From NCBI GenBank assembly GCA_910578985.1, contig CAJTSF010000004.1:62001-126000 (forward strand): 64,000 bases of DNA, in the 5' to 3' direction. Made by a program: the position numbers and the translations under genes. Below are positions 8,978-18,728 of the stretch, piece after piece; the first letter of the stretch is position 1, and each line of letters starts with the position of its first letter. The notes beneath the pieces were generated by a model. That model saw only the letters and a program-made list of their open reading frames with translations. It did not search any database and was not told where the DNA came from. Source of the stretch: an uncultured Odoribacter sp. GTDB taxonomy: Bacteria; Bacteroidota; Bacteroidia; Bacteroidales; Marinifilaceae.

Positions 8978-11008
8978 ATGAACAAGAAATTTTATTTGCC
9001 GATACTGGCGCTTGCCGTGGCATCGGCAGCCTGCGACGGTAAAAAAGAGGCATTGACGGGAGGAATCCGAATGGAGAATCTGGATAAGACCGTGGCTCCC
9101 GCGGCGAATTTTTACCAGTTTGCGTGCGGGGGATGGATGAAGGCTCATCCGCTGACGGATGAGTACGGACGGTTCGGCTCTTTCGATTTGCTGGCAGAGA
9201 ACAATGCGAAGCAGTTGAAGGGATTAATCGAGGGGCTGGCAGCCCATTCCTCCACCACGGAGGGGGTCGGGCGGAAAGTCGGTGATTTATACAACATCGC
9301 GATGGACAGCGTGAAACTGAATGCCGACGGCGCGGCTCCCGTTAAGCCTTTGCTGGACCGGGTGGCTGCTGTGAAAAGCCGCAAAGAGCTGCCGGCAATG
9401 GTTGCCGAGATGACCCGCGAGGGCTTGGGTGCCTATTTCGGGATATATATCGGAGCCGATGACATGAACAGCAGCATGAATCTGGCGCAGTTCTACCAGA
9501 GCGGTTTGGGTTTGGGCGATCGGGATTATTATTTGTCCGGCGATAAAGACAAGGTGCGTATCCGTACCCTTTATCGGGAGCATGTGGTGAAGATGTTCCG
9601 TTTGGCAGGCTGGAGCGCCCAGGGGGCGGAGAAGGCGGCGCAGGAGGTGATGGCTGTGGAGACGGCGCTGGCAAAAGCCTCTTATGACAAGTTGAAACAG
9701 CGTGACCCGCATGCCAACTACCACAAAATGACGGTCGGCGACCTGAAAAAGCGTTTCCCTGAAATGAATTGGGACGTTTACTTCAAGACCATCGGTCTGG
9801 CGGGGATAACGGAACTGAATGTCGGTCAGCCGGAACAATTGAAAGAGGTGGTGAAGCAGTTGTCAAAGGGCGACCTGAATGCCCAGAAATCCTATCTGCA
9901 ATGGAAAGTCATCGATGCTGCGGCTCCTTATTTGAGCGATGCTTTCGTCGCTCAGAATTTCGAGTTCAGGGGAAAAGTGATCTCCGGAACGAAGGAGATG
10001 AAGCCGCGCTGGAAGCGTGCGGTGGCTACCGTGGACGGTGCTTTGGGTGAAGCCGTGGGGCAGATGTACGTGGAGAACTATTTCCCCGCCGCAGCCAAGG
10101 AGCGTATGGTGAAATTGGTGGCTAACCTGCAAAAGGCATTGGGGGAACGCATTCAGGCATTGACCTGGATGAGCGAGGAGACCAAAGCCAAGGCGTTGGA
10201 GAAGCTGGCTGCCATCTATGTCAAGGTGGGTTATCCGGACAAGTGGCGCGATTATTCCGCCCTGGAGATTAAAAACGATTCTTACTGGGCGAATATTCTC
10301 CGTTCCAACCTGTTCGATTTCGATTATATGCTGACCAAGGCGGGCAAGCCGGTGGACAAGACCGAATGGCTGATGACCCCGCAGACGGTGAATGCCTATT
10401 ATAATCCCACCACGAATGAAATCTGTTTCCCGGCGGGCATCCTGCAATATCCGTTCTTCGATATGTCGGCGGACGACGCCTTTAACTATGGCGCCATCGG
10501 AGTGGTCATCGGGCACGAGATGACGCATGGATTCGATGACAAGGGACGCCTGTATGACAAGGACGGGAATCTGAAAGACTGGTGGACGGCAGAGGATGCC
10601 AGGAACTTCGAGGCGCGCGCCCAGGTGCTGGTCGATTGGTTCAGCGCCATTGAGGTGTTGCCGGGACTGCATGCCAACGGGGAATTGACGCTGGGCGAGA
10701 ATATCGCCGATAACGGCGGTTTGCAGATTGCTTTCCAGGCTTTCCATAACGCCACGAAGGAGTCGCCTCTCGGTACAGTGGACGGCTTTACCCCCGAACA
10801 GCGTTTTTATCTGGCGTATGCCAACGTATGGGCGGCGAATATCCGCGACGAGCAGATCCGCTACCTTACCCAGATGGATGTGCATTCTCTGGGACGCCTG
10901 CGTGTCAATGCAACCCTGCCGCACATTGACGGCTGGAACGAGGCTTTCGGCGTCAAGGCGGGCGATGCGATGTTCCTCGCACCCGAAAAACGGGCTGCCA
11001 TCTGGTAA
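8978..11008 (+). CDS. M13-family zinc endopeptidase, lipoprotein
   Basis: The protein has 676 residues from the ATG at 8978. It begins with a lipoprotein signal peptide ending ASAAC (Cys19), so it is likely anchored in the periplasm or outer membrane. It is a neprilysin/PepO-type peptidase. The N-terminal M13 domain starts with NFYQFACGGW. The C-terminal catalytic domain has NAYYNP, the zinc motif HEMTH (513-517) and GENIADNGG with the third ligand Glu574. The family cleaves oligopeptides. The in-frame ATG at 8948 would put ten extra residues before the signal peptide and is rejected. A terminator hairpin follows. Confidence 0.95.
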   Translation: MNKKFYLPILALAVASAACDGKKEALTGGIRMENLDKTVAPAANFYQFACGGWMKAHPLTDEYGRFGSFDLLAENNAKQLKGLIEGLAAHSSTTEGVGRKVGDLYNIAMDSVKLNADGAAPVKPLLDRVAAVKSRKELPAMVAEMTREGLGAYFGIYIGADDMNSSMNLAQFYQSGLGLGDRDYYLSGDKDKVRIRTLYREHVVKMFRLAGWSAQGAEKAAQEVMAVETALAKASYDKLKQRDPHANYHKMTVGDLKKRFPEMNWDVYFKTIGLAGITELNVGQPEQLKEVVKQLSKGDLNAQKSYLQWKVIDAAAPYLSDAFVAQNFEFRGKVISGTKEMKPRWKRAVATVDGALGEAVGQMYVENYFPAAAKERMVKLVANLQKALGERIQALTWMSEETKAKALEKLAAIYVKVGYPDKWRDYSALEIKNDSYWANILRSNLFDFDYMLTKAGKPVDKTEWLMTPQTVNAYYNPTTNEICFPAGILQYPFFDMSADDAFNYGAIGVVIGHEMTHGFDDKGRLYDKDGNLKDWWTAEDARNFEARAQVLVDWFSAIEVLPGLHANGELTLGENIADNGGLQIAFQAFHNATKESPLGTVDGFTPEQRFYLAYANVWAANIRDEQIRYLTQMDVHSLGRLRVNATLPHIDGWNEAFGVKAGDAMFLAPEKRAAIW

Positions 11009-11030
11009 GCGTCACCGCATGAATAAACTA

Positions 11031-11069
11031 TCCGGCAAGTTGAAAAATTTGCCGGATTTTCTTTTTTAT
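11031..11069 (+). terminator. Terminator after the M13 peptidase gene
   Basis: TCCGGCAA (11031-11038) pairs with TTGCCGGA (11049-11056), and a T-rich run follows. Confidence 0.85.
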
Positions 11070-11128
11070 TCGTAAATATCAGATAAAAAGTATTACCTTG
11101 CGGGCAATAACCGTAATCGCCATAACGG

Positions 11129-11689
11129 ATGGAATTCAAGCTCCCTTCTGATATCTCGACGTGGGATGACAAGTGTATGCAGGCGTTCATCGAAGAGAAT
11201 GCTGCCGTGTTCCGTACATTTGCGTTGCGTTACATGGATGATGCAGATGCGGTGGACGATGTGTTGCAGGAAGCTTATATGCGCTTTTGGTTGCGGCGCG
11301 CTCAAATCGGGGAGGTGGCGTCACCTCGTAATTATTTCTTTTCCGTCTTAAAGAATATCATTGCCGACAAACGGGATTATTTTTCACGGAGCGACGCGGA
11401 GCGTGTGGGAGAGCAAGGGGTGGATGCTTCCGATGAAGGGGCATTTGTCTCCAATATGCTGGAGGCGGAAACTTCCCGACTGATCGCGCATGCCATCGAG
11501 CAACTTTCCCCTCAAAGCCGGCAGGTGATTCTGATGACTTTGGAGGAGGAGCGCATGCAGGATATTGCCGATGCGCTCGGCATTACGGTCAATACGGTGA
11601 AAACCGTCAAATACAGGGCTTTAAAACGGTTGTCCCAACTTCTTTCACGCGAAGATTTCCATTTTCTTTTATTGCTTTGCCATTTGTAG
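11129..11689 (+). CDS. ECF-type RNA polymerase sigma factor
   Basis: An 186-residue sigma factor with region 2 (YMDDADAVDDVLQEAYMRFW, near residues 35-54) and region 4 (LSPQSRQVILMTLEEERMQDI and the helix-turn-helix through VNTVKTVKYRALKRL). It stands directly upstream of a FecR-type anti-sigma gene and an STN-domain SusC gene. This is the usual trans-envelope signalling arrangement, in which binding of substrate to the outer-membrane receptor frees the sigma factor. It should direct RNA polymerase to the transporter operon that follows. Two short hydrophobic residue runs at the very C-terminus are unusual but minor. Confidence 0.93.
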   Translation: MEFKLPSDISTWDDKCMQAFIEENAAVFRTFALRYMDDADAVDDVLQEAYMRFWLRRAQIGEVASPRNYFFSVLKNIIADKRDYFSRSDAERVGEQGVDASDEGAFVSNMLEAETSRLIAHAIEQLSPQSRQVILMTLEEERMQDIADALGITVNTVKTVKYRALKRLSQLLSREDFHFLLLLCHL

Positions 11690-11770
11690 GACTTTTTTTT
11701 GAAAAAAGTTTCCGGGCATGTCATACTTTTTTCTCCTTTTAACCGTCTATTAGGAAAAAGCGAGGAATAT

Positions 11771-12961
11771 ATGACTATGCAAAATCAAATCGATTCCATG
11801 GAAACATCCGACCACTTGGCGCATTTGCTGGCTGGGAGCGTGCTTGGACAGGAGTTTTCGGAAGAGGACAGGCGCAGGCTGGAAGGGTGGCTGGCGGAGT
11901 CGGAGGAACACCGCGCCCTGTTCCGGCGGGTGAAGAGCTTAGAGATGGTGCGTGACATCATACACTTAAATAAAGAGGGGTATGGCGGAAAGATGGCGGC
12001 TCGTTTCAGGCAGGAGCGTCGGAAACAGGAACGTGGACGGTTAGTGCGACGTTGGATAGGATGGTGTGGCGGTGCGGCTGCCTTGGTGGCGCTGGCTGTC
12101 GGAATCGGACGGACCTTGTCGGTGGATTCCGTTGTGCCGTCTGTTTCGGTTGCGGAGCAGGTGATCGTGCCGGGAGAAGCCAGAGCGGTCTTGACCTTGG
12201 CTGGCGGGCAGCGGGTGGACGTCTCCTGCACCGAGGCGACCGAAGAGGGCGACATCTTTGTGGATGTCGCGGGTAAACGGGTGGCGCCGACAGCCGTAAA
12301 AGCCGCGGATACCGTTTGGCATACCCTCACCGTTCCGGCAGGCGGGGAGTTTCAATACACCCTTTCCGACGGCACGCAGGTGTGGCTCAATTCGGATTCG
12401 GAACTGCGTTTCCCTGCCACGTTTTCCGAAAATGAACGGCGGGTAGCTCTTCGCGGGGAGGCGTTTTTTGACGTAAAAAAAGATACCTGCCGGCAATTTG
12501 TCGTGGCGTTGCCTGAGGGGGATATTACGGTTTACGGTACCCGGTTTGTCGTGGCTTCCTACCAGGGAAGCGCTCTTTCTGCGGTGCTCGTGCAAGGAAG
12601 TATCGGTTTCACCACGCCGGCAGGGCGGCAAGTGCGTCTGCATCCTTCGGACCGAATGGTTTACGAGAGCGGTAGCGGTGACATCCGGGTGGAGCAGGTG
12701 GATACGGTTTTATATACCTCCTGGCTGAAGAAAATGTTTGTTTTCCGCAATCAGCCGTTGGGTGAAATCATGACGACGCTTTCCCGTTGGTATGATTTCG
12801 ACATCATTTTTGCCGACGGAGAATTGCGGGATATCCGTTTGTCGGGACGCCTGAACCGCTATCAGGATGTGGGCATCCTGTTGCGCTCTTACGAAGAGAC
12901 TGCCGGCATCACTTTCAAAATCGACGGAAGGAATATTGTGATTTCGAAAAAACGACGATGA
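11771..12961 (+). CDS. FecR-family anti-sigma factor
   Basis: The ATG at 11771 follows GAGGAATAT and gives 396 residues. A TTG at 11699 in frame would add 24 residues without merit. The order is a cytoplasmic N-terminal anti-sigma region, one membrane segment near residues 95-113 (CGGAAALVALAVGIG), a periplasmic FecR domain (FQYTLSDGTQVWLNSDSELR; GEAFFDV), and a C-terminal DUF4974-like domain that would touch the receptor's STN domain. It lies 81 bases after the sigma gene and 29 bases before the SusC gene. It holds or activates the sigma factor depending on the receptor state. Confidence 0.93.
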   Translation: MTMQNQIDSMETSDHLAHLLAGSVLGQEFSEEDRRRLEGWLAESEEHRALFRRVKSLEMVRDIIHLNKEGYGGKMAARFRQERRKQERGRLVRRWIGWCGGAAALVALAVGIGRTLSVDSVVPSVSVAEQVIVPGEARAVLTLAGGQRVDVSCTEATEEGDIFVDVAGKRVAPTAVKAADTVWHTLTVPAGGEFQYTLSDGTQVWLNSDSELRFPATFSENERRVALRGEAFFDVKKDTCRQFVVALPEGDITVYGTRFVVASYQGSALSAVLVQGSIGFTTPAGRQVRLHPSDRMVYESGSGDIRVEQVDTVLYTSWLKKMFVFRNQPLGEIMTTLSRWYDFDIIFADGELRDIRLSGRLNRYQDVGILLRSYEETAGITFKIDGRNIVISKKRR

Positions 12962-12990
12962 ATCTATATAAATTTTAACGCTTTAAAATT

Positions 12991-15900
12991 ATGGGAAAAA
13001 ACACATTCCATTGGTGGAAAATTCCACAAAAATTCAGAAAAAGACTTATGAGGGCTTCATTACTACTCACGCTGTTGCTTTCGTTCATCATCCAGGCGGG
13101 GGCATCGGCACAGAAAATCAGTATCCGAATCGATTCGGGGACATTGGACAATGCGTTTCAACGGATTATCGGACAAAGTGACGTGCAATTGGTGTACAAT
13201 GCCGGATTGGCATCCCGCATTCCATGCAAAGAAGCTGTTTTTACCGACCGGAATGTCCGGGAGATATTGACGGTTCTGCTTGCCGATACTCAACTGACGT
13301 TCAAAGAAGAAAACGGCATTTTTATGATTAGTGAGAAACTTGTCTCGGCGGCACAGCAGGAGCAAGCGAAAGTGAGCGGTAAGGTCGTGGATGAAAACGG
13401 GCAGCCGATGGCGGGAGTTACGGTTGTCATCAAAGATACGCATTTGGGAGTAGCAACCGATATAGACGGTCATTTCACCATTTTGGTGCCTGCCGAAAAG
13501 GGACAGTTGGTTTTCTCTTTTATTGGCTATAAAACCGTTCAAGTCGCTTACAGCAGTGATAAACCGGTGAGTGTGAAAATGGAACCGGAGGCTTCCAGCC
13601 TGGACGAGGTGCAGGTGGTGGCTTACGGGGCACAGAAGAAACGTACGGTGGTCAGCGCCATCTCTTCCGTGAAAGCTGACGATTTGAAGGAATTGCCCAC
13701 GCACAGTCTTGAAAATCTGTTGCAGGGACACATGGCAGGAGTTGAAGTCAGTAATATTTCCGGTTCTCCCGGCGGTGGCGGCTCGTTGGTGGCTATCCGG
13801 GGATATAATTCCCTGTTTGTCGAGGGAGAAGGCGAGGACCGCAATTACGGGACCCCGCTTTACGTCATTGACGGTGTACCCATGCAGTCGTTCACTTCAC
13901 CGGTGACGGGCTCGAATACCCTGTCGGATCTGGACCCTTCCATGATTGAATCCATCGAAGTATTGAAAGATGCCGCTTCCGCTGCTATTTACGGTTCGCG
14001 TGCAGGCAATGGCGTTATTCTCATCACCACCAAGAAAGGCCAGGCAGGCAAAGCCCGTTTTGGCGCTAACTTTTCCTATTCGGCATCTTGGTTGCCTGCA
14101 GCACCCGATCAATGGGGAGGCAACTACGAACGACGGTATCACTTGGATGCTTTGTACAATACCGTGGCTCCTTATAAAACGGCGGACGGCACATGGAAAC
14201 TGCCGGAATCCTATCAAGAGGTGTATGAAAACCGGCAGGAAAAAGGTCCCGTGTACAATTGGTTTTGGGGGACAACCCGCCCGCAGAATGCGATTGCGTT
14301 GCAGGACAGCCTGAATCCTTTTTATAACAATTCCACGCATTGGTGGCGTCAGAACTACCAGGTCGCCAAGGTATTGAATGCCAATCTTCAGGCTTCCGGA
14401 GGAAATGAAAGCGTGCGCTATATGATAGGCGCAGGGTATTACGATGAGGAGGGTATCGCCGTCAATACCGGTTTCACCCGCTTCAATGTCTTGACGAACT
14501 TGACGGCAACACCTGTTAAAAAGTTGCGGATGGATACCCAGATGTCGCTGACTTACAGTGACCGTAGCCGCGGCAGCAATGCAGGCAGCAATGCCAGCAA
14601 AATGGAGAGTATTACTTCCGACCCGACAGATACGCCGACCCTGTTGCCCGGAGGCGGTGAGGTGGGGAAGATTATGCTTCAGCAATTGAATGAGACTTCG
14701 GAAAAGAACCAAAGCTATTCTGCCCGTTTCAATATGATGCTGGATTACGAAATCATCCGCAACCTGCATTTGAAATTGTCGGCGGGTGTGGACTTCAACC
14801 AGCAGAATCAAAATGTGTTCAAGCCGAAAGTATTGGATCCGAGCTATCATTTTTCAACTTCGGAAGGAACCATCTCACGGGACATTTCACTGATAAACGA
14901 GAATCTCCTTAGCTATAACTTTTCTATCAAGAACCGGCATAATTTCGATGTGTTGTTGGGACTTTCTTTCCAGAAAGACCAGAGTTTCATAAATAAGGGT
15001 TCGGGAATCAACGGTCCGAACGATCATGTACACTATGTCGGAGAACAGGGATGGGGCGGTGACAACGGTTTGAATGACGTGGGCGACGGTACGACCTCTC
15101 TGTTTATGTCCGCTTTCACTTACATGTCAAATTTTGATGAAGAGCGGCTTAACAGTTATTTCGGTCGTTTGACTTATAATTTCCAGGAAAAGTATATGTT
15201 GGAGGCTACGTTGCGGCGTGACGGCTCATCCGTGTTCGGTGAAAACGTACGTTGGGCGACTTTTCCTTCTGTCGCATTAGGTTGGGCATTTTCGGAAGAG
15301 CCGTTTATGAAACAGTTCTATTGGTTGAGTTTTGCCAAAGTCCGCGCAAGTTGGGGTGTTTCAGGACAGAAATTCCACCAGCCTTATCTGGCTCACGGAT
15401 TGTTGTCTCCCGATCACTACACGTTTCACGGCAATGCGGGTATGCTGCCGAACACGAGCGCCGGAGTCATCAACAAGAATTTGAGTTGGGAGGAAACCAA
15501 TCAATATGACGTAGGGTTGGACATCAGCCTGTTGGATTACCGTTTTAAAGTCAATGTGGACTATTATTACCGCTACACCAAGGGGCAGTTGAACCGCATC
15601 ACGCTGCCGGGAAATACACAATACCTTAATTTCCAATGGCAAAACGGGATGGCTATTTCCAATCAGGGAGTGGAATTGGAACTGACTGCCGATATTTTCC
15701 GCGAGACTGCCGTGTCGTGGCGCATGAAATTCAATCTTTCGCGCAATTGGAACCGCTTTGAAAAAAGTGCGGACGGATTCGATTTCAACAGTCAGATTAT
15801 CGGTCGGCCGCTTCACCAGTTGATGGTGTTCAAGACGGACGGTTTCTACAACAGTTTGGACGAGGTGCTCAAATATTATACGGCAAACAAGGAAATCCAA

Positions 15901-16521
15901 CTGATATACGATAACGACATGAAAGCGGTTTATCTGCCTGGAGCGCGTAAACTTGTCGATTTGAACGGCGACGGGCGCATCAGTGCCGATGACAAATATG
16001 CCGCTGCCAGTCCGCTGCCGAAAGCGCACGGGGGATTCATCAATGAAATTCGCTGGAAAAACCTTGACTTGAACATCTTTTTCAACTACTCCCTTGGTCG
16101 CCATGCCTTGAAAATTTATGATGATTTCAGTCTGAAGCCGGACGCCTCCTCAGGTCCTCTCTTCGTCGATGTAACCGATTTGAATGCCTGGAGTGGTGCG
16201 GAGAGCAAAAATGTGGCTTATCCGAAGCCACAGGATTACGGGTTGTATTACCAATATTCCGGTCTGTTTGACTGTAATATTGAAAAGGTTCATTTTATGC
16301 GTTTGAAACAATTGACCTTGGGGTATAATCTGGAAGAGAAGATGGTCAAGAAAATCGGTATCAGTAGCGCACGTTTTTTTGTGACGGCTGAAAACCTCTT
16401 TCTGCTGACCAATTATTCCGGCATCGATCCGGAGTTAATCGATCCCACCAATGGGATGGACAACCTGACTTCCTACCCCTTGCCCCGCAAATTTACCGTA
16501 GGATTGACCGTTAATTTTTAA
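12991..16521 (+). CDS. SusC/RagA-type TonB-dependent outer-membrane transporter with STN domain
   Basis: The protein has 1176 residues. A signal peptide ends near AGASAQ (residue 41). An STN signalling domain follows (about 42-115, ISIRIDSGTLDNAFQRII), then a carboxypeptidase-regulatory-like domain (VSGKVVDENGQPMAGVTVV), the TonB-box region and plug (DEVQVVAYG, PLYVIDGVP, IEVLKDAASAAIYGSRAGNG), and a 22-strand barrel ending in FTVGLTVNF. It imports a substrate captured by the SusD partner encoded next. The STN domain ties it to the FecR and sigma genes upstream. The substrate is unknown; the neighbouring thioredoxin and M16 peptidase point to a protein or peptide rather than a glycan, and no glycoside hydrolase is nearby. 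Confidence 0.96.
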   Translation: MGKNTFHWWKIPQKFRKRLMRASLLLTLLLSFIIQAGASAQKISIRIDSGTLDNAFQRIIGQSDVQLVYNAGLASRIPCKEAVFTDRNVREILTVLLADTQLTFKEENGIFMISEKLVSAAQQEQAKVSGKVVDENGQPMAGVTVVIKDTHLGVATDIDGHFTILVPAEKGQLVFSFIGYKTVQVAYSSDKPVSVKMEPEASSLDEVQVVAYGAQKKRTVVSAISSVKADDLKELPTHSLENLLQGHMAGVEVSNISGSPGGGGSLVAIRGYNSLFVEGEGEDRNYGTPLYVIDGVPMQSFTSPVTGSNTLSDLDPSMIESIEVLKDAASAAIYGSRAGNGVILITTKKGQAGKARFGANFSYSASWLPAAPDQWGGNYERRYHLDALYNTVAPYKTADGTWKLPESYQEVYENRQEKGPVYNWFWGTTRPQNAIALQDSLNPFYNNSTHWWRQNYQVAKVLNANLQASGGNESVRYMIGAGYYDEEGIAVNTGFTRFNVLTNLTATPVKKLRMDTQMSLTYSDRSRGSNAGSNASKMESITSDPTDTPTLLPGGGEVGKIMLQQLNETSEKNQSYSARFNMMLDYEIIRNLHLKLSAGVDFNQQNQNVFKPKVLDPSYHFSTSEGTISRDISLINENLLSYNFSIKNRHNFDVLLGLSFQKDQSFINKGSGINGPNDHVHYVGEQGWGGDNGLNDVGDGTTSLFMSAFTYMSNFDEERLNSYFGRLTYNFQEKYMLEATLRRDGSSVFGENVRWATFPSVALGWAFSEEPFMKQFYWLSFAKVRASWGVSGQKFHQPYLAHGLLSPDHYTFHGNAGMLPNTSAGVINKNLSWEETNQYDVGLDISLLDYRFKVNVDYYYRYTKGQLNRITLPGNTQYLNFQWQNGMAISNQGVELELTADIFRETAVSWRMKFNLSRNWNRFEKSADGFDFNSQIIGRPLHQLMVFKTDGFYNSLDEVLKYYTANKEIQLIYDNDMKAVYLPGARKLVDLNGDGRISADDKYAAASPLPKAHGGFINEIRWKNLDLNIFFNYSLGRHALKIYDDFSLKPDASSGPLFVDVTDLNAWSGAESKNVAYPKPQDYGLYYQYSGLFDCNIEKVHFMRLKQLTLGYNLEEKMVKKIGISSARFFVTAENLFLLTNYSGIDPELIDPTNGMDNLTSYPLPRKFTVGLTVNF

Positions 16522-16530
16522 TATGCTGAC

Positions 16531-18096
16531 ATGATGAGAAGAATATACCTGTTATTATTATTCCTGCCGCTGATGTCTTGTAACAGTTGGCTGGATATTT
16601 CTCCTGAAAACTCTGTGACGCTGACGAATTATTTTCAAAGTGAGGATGATCTGGAAGCGTTGTGCACGTCCATGCAAGCCCGCATGAAAGTGGTTTGCAA
16701 AGGCAAACAGCCTTACTATTATATCTCCGTCGATGCCGATGAGCTGAAACCCAACATTTCCGGCTTCCGTGAGTTGGATGTGGCGACGCATACGACACAG
16801 ATGCTTACCGGCGGAACGCTGAAAAGCACCTGGCGCGAGCATTATGCTTTAATCAGTCTGGCAGACCTGATGATTGATAACGAATACCGGTTTCAAAACA
16901 TTCCTGCCGAACGTGCCGCCTTTTGGCTGAAACAGGCACATTTCATCAAGGCGATAAGTTATTTCCGGATTGCCCAGATTTGGGGCGATGCTCCCATCTC
17001 TCCGGGGTCTGAGTCTCTTGTCGCTTTGGCTAAAAAACCGGCTTTGGAAGTGTTGGAATATGCGGCAAGCGAGGCGGAAAAAGCTCTCGGGTTGCCGGCG
17101 CATGATGAGATGATAAACGCCGACGGACGTATCATCACTTCCAAGCAATACGCCAGCCGGGGAGTGGTGAACACGTTGCTTGCCCATATCTACGCCTGGA
17201 TGGGAGGTCTGACGCAAGAGGTCAAACATTGGGAGCAGGCGGAATATTACGCCTCCCAAGTTATCGATGAATTTGCCGGAGATTACGAGTTGGAAGATAT
17301 GCCGGGATTGATAGCCAATGTGTTCGGAAAAAACCGCAACAGCAAAGAAACGATTTTCAGCATCGACAACGATATATTGGATGACGCCCACACTTACGAT
17401 GATCATTTTACGGGTGAATTGCCGGGACAGGAGCTCATTAATTACCCCTACACCAATGCCAGCCCGCAACTTTTATCCACCAATAAAAACCGGGATTACA
17501 ACCGGATTCTAGTGACTACGGTCGAATCCATTTATCCGGAGGAAAACGATTTGAGGCGACAAGAATTTTGGTATGATTTGGGGAACGTCAAATATACGAT
17601 GGACAACCAGGAGTTCGTTTCCCCGTATGCTTTTATCAACAAATGGCGGGACTATCACTACCAGACCAATGCGGAGATACTCGGAGGTCAGGGAAAAGTG
17701 GTTGTAGCGACCGACTGCGATTACGTTTTCTGGCGGTTGGCGGATGTGGTGTTGTTGCGTGCCGAATGCCGCGCACGGCTTCAGAAAGCAACGGCGAAAG
17801 ACGATCTGGATCGGATACGGAAGAGGGCAGGTCTGGAGGCGTATGCCGGAAGTACCGCGCCGGAGGCATTGCGCGAAGAGATTTTCAATGAACGCCGGCG
17901 TGAACTTTTCGGCGAAGGGCAATACTATTTCGACATCGTGCGCAACGGGTATTACCGCGAGAAGCTTTACGGCAAATTCAAAGACCTCACCGATGCAGAT
18001 GTGCGCAACGGAGCGCTTTACACTTGGATTAGCGCCGATGCTTTTGAAAAAAATACATTAATGACTCAAAACACTTATTGGTTATGGCAAAAATAA
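16531..18096 (+). CDS. SusD/RagB-type substrate-binding lipoprotein
   Basis: A 521-residue lipoprotein (lipobox LMSC, Cys17) starting 9 bases after the SusC gene. The mature N-terminus (NSWLDISPENSVTLTNYFQS) and the closing region with FNERRRELFGEGQYYFDIVR are typical of RagB/SusD. It would form the lid of the SusC barrel on the cell surface and bind the imported ligand. Four TPR-like helical pairs are expected in the family, and the length fits. The following reading frame overlaps its stop by 13 bases. Confidence 0.95.
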   Translation: MMRRIYLLLLFLPLMSCNSWLDISPENSVTLTNYFQSEDDLEALCTSMQARMKVVCKGKQPYYYISVDADELKPNISGFRELDVATHTTQMLTGGTLKSTWREHYALISLADLMIDNEYRFQNIPAERAAFWLKQAHFIKAISYFRIAQIWGDAPISPGSESLVALAKKPALEVLEYAASEAEKALGLPAHDEMINADGRIITSKQYASRGVVNTLLAHIYAWMGGLTQEVKHWEQAEYYASQVIDEFAGDYELEDMPGLIANVFGKNRNSKETIFSIDNDILDDAHTYDDHFTGELPGQELINYPYTNASPQLLSTNKNRDYNRILVTTVESIYPEENDLRRQEFWYDLGNVKYTMDNQEFVSPYAFINKWRDYHYQTNAEILGGQGKVVVATDCDYVFWRLADVVLLRAECRARLQKATAKDDLDRIRKRAGLEAYAGSTAPEALREEIFNERRRELFGEGQYYFDIVRNGYYREKLYGKFKDLTDADVRNGALYTWISADAFEKNTLMTQNTYWLWQK

Positions 18097-18707
18097 AATC
18101 TTATATACACGTTTGGCTTTTCTTGTGTGCAGGTTTGGTAGTAAGTTCCTGTACGAAATGGAATTATCACGACGGCGATGTCGCCGCCGGTGTGCACGAC
18201 TGCTCCATGTGGGATTATTTCAAAAAACAGCCCCGCGACTGGGATTCCACCCGCTTGATGATACAGCGGGCGGGATTGCAGGATTTGTTTGAAGGCAAAG
18301 GTGAATACGGACAAATGACGTTCCTGGCACCCAACAATCTGGTGATTATGACCTATTTGTTCGACAATGATTACCAAGAGGTCAATGAAATTCCGGTGGC
18401 GGACTGCCGGCGCATGTTGGAAAAACTCATCATCCCGCGGCGGATTATGATGAATGATGTGCCGCGCGGCTCACGTTCCGATGCGATGGGGGAAAAGACC
18501 GGAGGTAAAACCTACACTTTAATGGACGGAAGTGAAGCGTTCCTGTGGACTTTTCAGGAGTCCTACCTGGGTATTGAAAATGCGGGAGCTGTTCATCTGT
18601 GGTTTTTTATCGAGAAGTTCGGTGCCTCCCAGAGAATCGTTTCCAGCAATATTCAGACGGAAAACGGAGTCGTACAAGCTTTGGGGAATGATTTTTTATT
18701 TGAGTAA
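18084..18707 (+). CDS. Fasciclin (FAS1)-like lipoprotein
   Basis: The ATG at 18084 overlaps the end of the SusD gene and gives 207 residues with a lipobox VVSSC (Cys23). The segment MTFLAPNN followed by a helical stretch, IIPRRIMMNDV and GGKTYTLMDG matches the order of FAS1 motifs (TxFAPTN, H-box-like region, then a strand). FAS1 lipoproteins occur in several SusC/SusD loci and probably assist ligand capture or assembly on the surface. It has only one FAS1 unit. No enzymatic residues are seen. Confidence 0.7.
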   Translation: MAKIKSYIHVWLFLCAGLVVSSCTKWNYHDGDVAAGVHDCSMWDYFKKQPRDWDSTRLMIQRAGLQDLFEGKGEYGQMTFLAPNNLVIMTYLFDNDYQEVNEIPVADCRRMLEKLIIPRRIMMNDVPRGSRSDAMGEKTGGKTYTLMDGSEAFLWTFQESYLGIENAGAVHLWFFIEKFGASQRIVSSNIQTENGVVQALGNDFLFE

Positions 18708-18728
18708 TGATTTAAATTTTATGTGAAC